Origin: Deltaproteobacteria bacterium
Lineage (GTDB): Bacteria; Desulfobacterota; Desulfobaccia; Desulfobaccales; 0-14-0-80-60-11
Assembly (NCBI GenBank): GCA_023381945.1
Contig: JAMCQY010000037.1
Location: 8,028-14,282, forward strand
Length of the DNA stretch: 6,255 bases
Reading direction: 5' to 3'
Part shown: piece after piece, positions 5,507 through 6,255 of the stretch
Position numbering within the stretch: position 1 is the stretch's first letter
How the letters are laid out: each line of letters opens with the position of its first letter
Position numbers and translations under genes: made by a program
Notes under the pieces: generated by a model
Told to the model about the DNA's origin: nothing
Databases searched by the model: none
The model's input: the letters and a program-made list of their open reading frames with translations, nothing else

Positions 5507-5586
5507 GGCAGTTGTCAGTGGTCGGCAGCCAGTTGTCGGTTAAAGACAAAACTGAAAAAACTGCCACCACAGCGCCTGCGCTACTA
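5507..5586. repeat. Repeat inserted between atpB and atpE
   Basis: GGCAGTT (5507-5513) and AACTGCC (5559-5565) form terminal inverted repeats of a 59-base segment. Inside it CAGTTGTC occurs twice (5509-5516, 5530-5537) and is partly answered by GACAAAACTG (5545-5554). After it, CACAGCGCCTGCGCTACTA (5568-5586) resembles the tail of composite copy B (around 1456-1470). It begins one base after the atpB stop codon. No frame is encoded. It looks like remains of two mobile-type repeats. Confidence 0.55.
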
Positions 5587-5593
5587 AATCTTG

Positions 5594-5635
5594 GAAGAAG
5601 GCCAATCTTCATATATACCCAAATTTTTTAGGAGG
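5594..5635 (+). promoter_or_regulatory. atpE leader: small hairpin and strong ribosome binding site
   Basis: GAAGA (5594-5598) can pair with TCTTC (5606-5610). It is followed by an AT-rich run and TAGGAGG (5629-5635), nine bases before the atpE ATG, the best ribosome binding site in the cluster. This fits the need for about ten c subunits per enzyme. A weak promoter (TTGGAA 5591-5596, TATATA 5612-5617, spacer 15) is possible but unconvincing. Confidence 0.45.
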
Positions 5636-5641
5636 TTTTAA

Positions 5642-6019
<378 letters not shown>

Positions 6020-6034
6020 ATTAATCTTTCCTCA

Positions 6035-6059
6035 GGGGGGGCCTATTGGCCCCCCCTTT
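6035..6059 (+). terminator. GC-rich hairpin terminator after atpE
   Basis: GGGGGGGCC (6035-6043) pairs perfectly with GGCCCCCCC (6048-6056) around the loop TATT, followed by TTTA. The nine-pair all-GC stem is very strong although the T-run is short. It begins 16 bases after the atpE stop and closes the F0 cluster before rex. Confidence 0.8.
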
Positions 6060-6071
6060 ACCGCGCCATAT

Positions 6072-6089
6072 TTGTGCATTTATACACAA
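6072..6089. promoter_or_regulatory. Rex operator upstream of rex
   Basis: TTGTGCATTTATACACAA has the exact 18-base architecture of the Rex consensus TTGTGAANNNNTTCACAA: both TTGTG and CACAA ends are perfect and 7 of 9 symmetric pairs match. It lies 30 bases before the rex start and overlaps a weak -10-like TATACA (6081-6086), so bound Rex would block transcription of its own gene. Rex releases DNA when NADH is high. This is a sequence match to a known operator, not shown experimentally here. Confidence 0.8.
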
Positions 6090-6119
6090 GAACTGTAGGA
6101 CCCAAAATCTAAGGAAATG

Positions 6120-6255
6120 ATGCGTTCGGCGATGAAATTCTCGAAGATTCCCACTGCGACCATTACCCGGTTATCTATATATTCCAGGTATCTTGAGTCC
6201 TTGTCCCAGGAAGGGGTGAAGATCATCGCTTCGGACAAGCTGGCCCAAAAGTGCG
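6120..6255 (+). CDS. rex: Redox-sensing repressor Rex, N-terminal part
   Basis: The first 45 codons of a gene cut by the window edge. The text KIPTATITRLSIYSRYLESL followed by GV.IIASDKLAQKC is the characteristic start of the Rex winged-helix domain (family pattern IPKATI.RLP.Y.RYL..L...G..R.SS..LAE). The missing part should complete the DNA-binding domain and add an NADH-binding Rossmann fold. Two in-frame ATGs exist. The one at 6120 has AAGGA at 6111-6115, four bases away; the one at 6132 has no nearby site but would start closer to the conserved block. The 6120 start is preferred. The Rex-type operator just upstream supports the identification. Confidence 0.88.
   Translation, partial: MRSAMKFSKIPTATITRLSIYSRYLESLSQEGVKIIASDKLAQKC

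Overview
The window looks like a piece of a chromosome from a sulfate-reducing or syntrophic Desulfobacterota (old Deltaproteobacteria). Two things suggest this. A small F0 cluster (AtpZ/AtpI-like, subunit I, subunit a, subunit c) stands apart from the rest of the ATP synthase genes and is followed by rex. The histidine kinase belongs to the multi-PAS type common in that phylum. The assignment is inference from gene order and protein style; no rRNA or other phylogenetic marker is present.

Layout. Positions 1-1496 hold no convincing intact gene. They are packed with small repeats: a 51-base hairpin at the left edge, heptamer and nonamer tandem repeats, a MITE-like inverted repeat, a three-way-junction palindrome, and two diverged copies of a three-hairpin element. 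Two gene remnants lie among them: a minus-strand helix-turn-helix protein with a missing N-terminus (535-834), and an AT-richer plus-strand reading frame broken by one in-frame TAA (900-1139). Positions 1497-3974 encode a complete 825-residue soluble sensor histidine kinase (GAF, three PAS, HisKA, HATPase_c) with no response regulator next to it in view.

Positions 4190-6019 are the F0 cluster atpZ/I-like - atpI - atpB - atpE on the plus strand. The first three genes are tightly packed; atpE is separated by 139 bases that contain an inserted-looking repeat. A strong GC hairpin follows atpE. The last 136 bases are the start of rex, the NADH/NAD+-sensing repressor, cut by the window edge.

How the parts may work together. 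An 18-bp near-perfect Rex operator (6072-6089) sits 30 bp before the proposed rex start, which points to autoregulation. A weaker match (4141-4158) sits 31 bp before the start of the F0 cluster, between a candidate promoter and the ribosome binding site. If real, Rex would tie synthesis of the membrane part of ATP synthase to the NADH/NAD+ ratio. The kinase gene is likely a separate transcription unit with an unknown signal. No CRISPR array, tRNA, rRNA or intact insertion sequence was seen.
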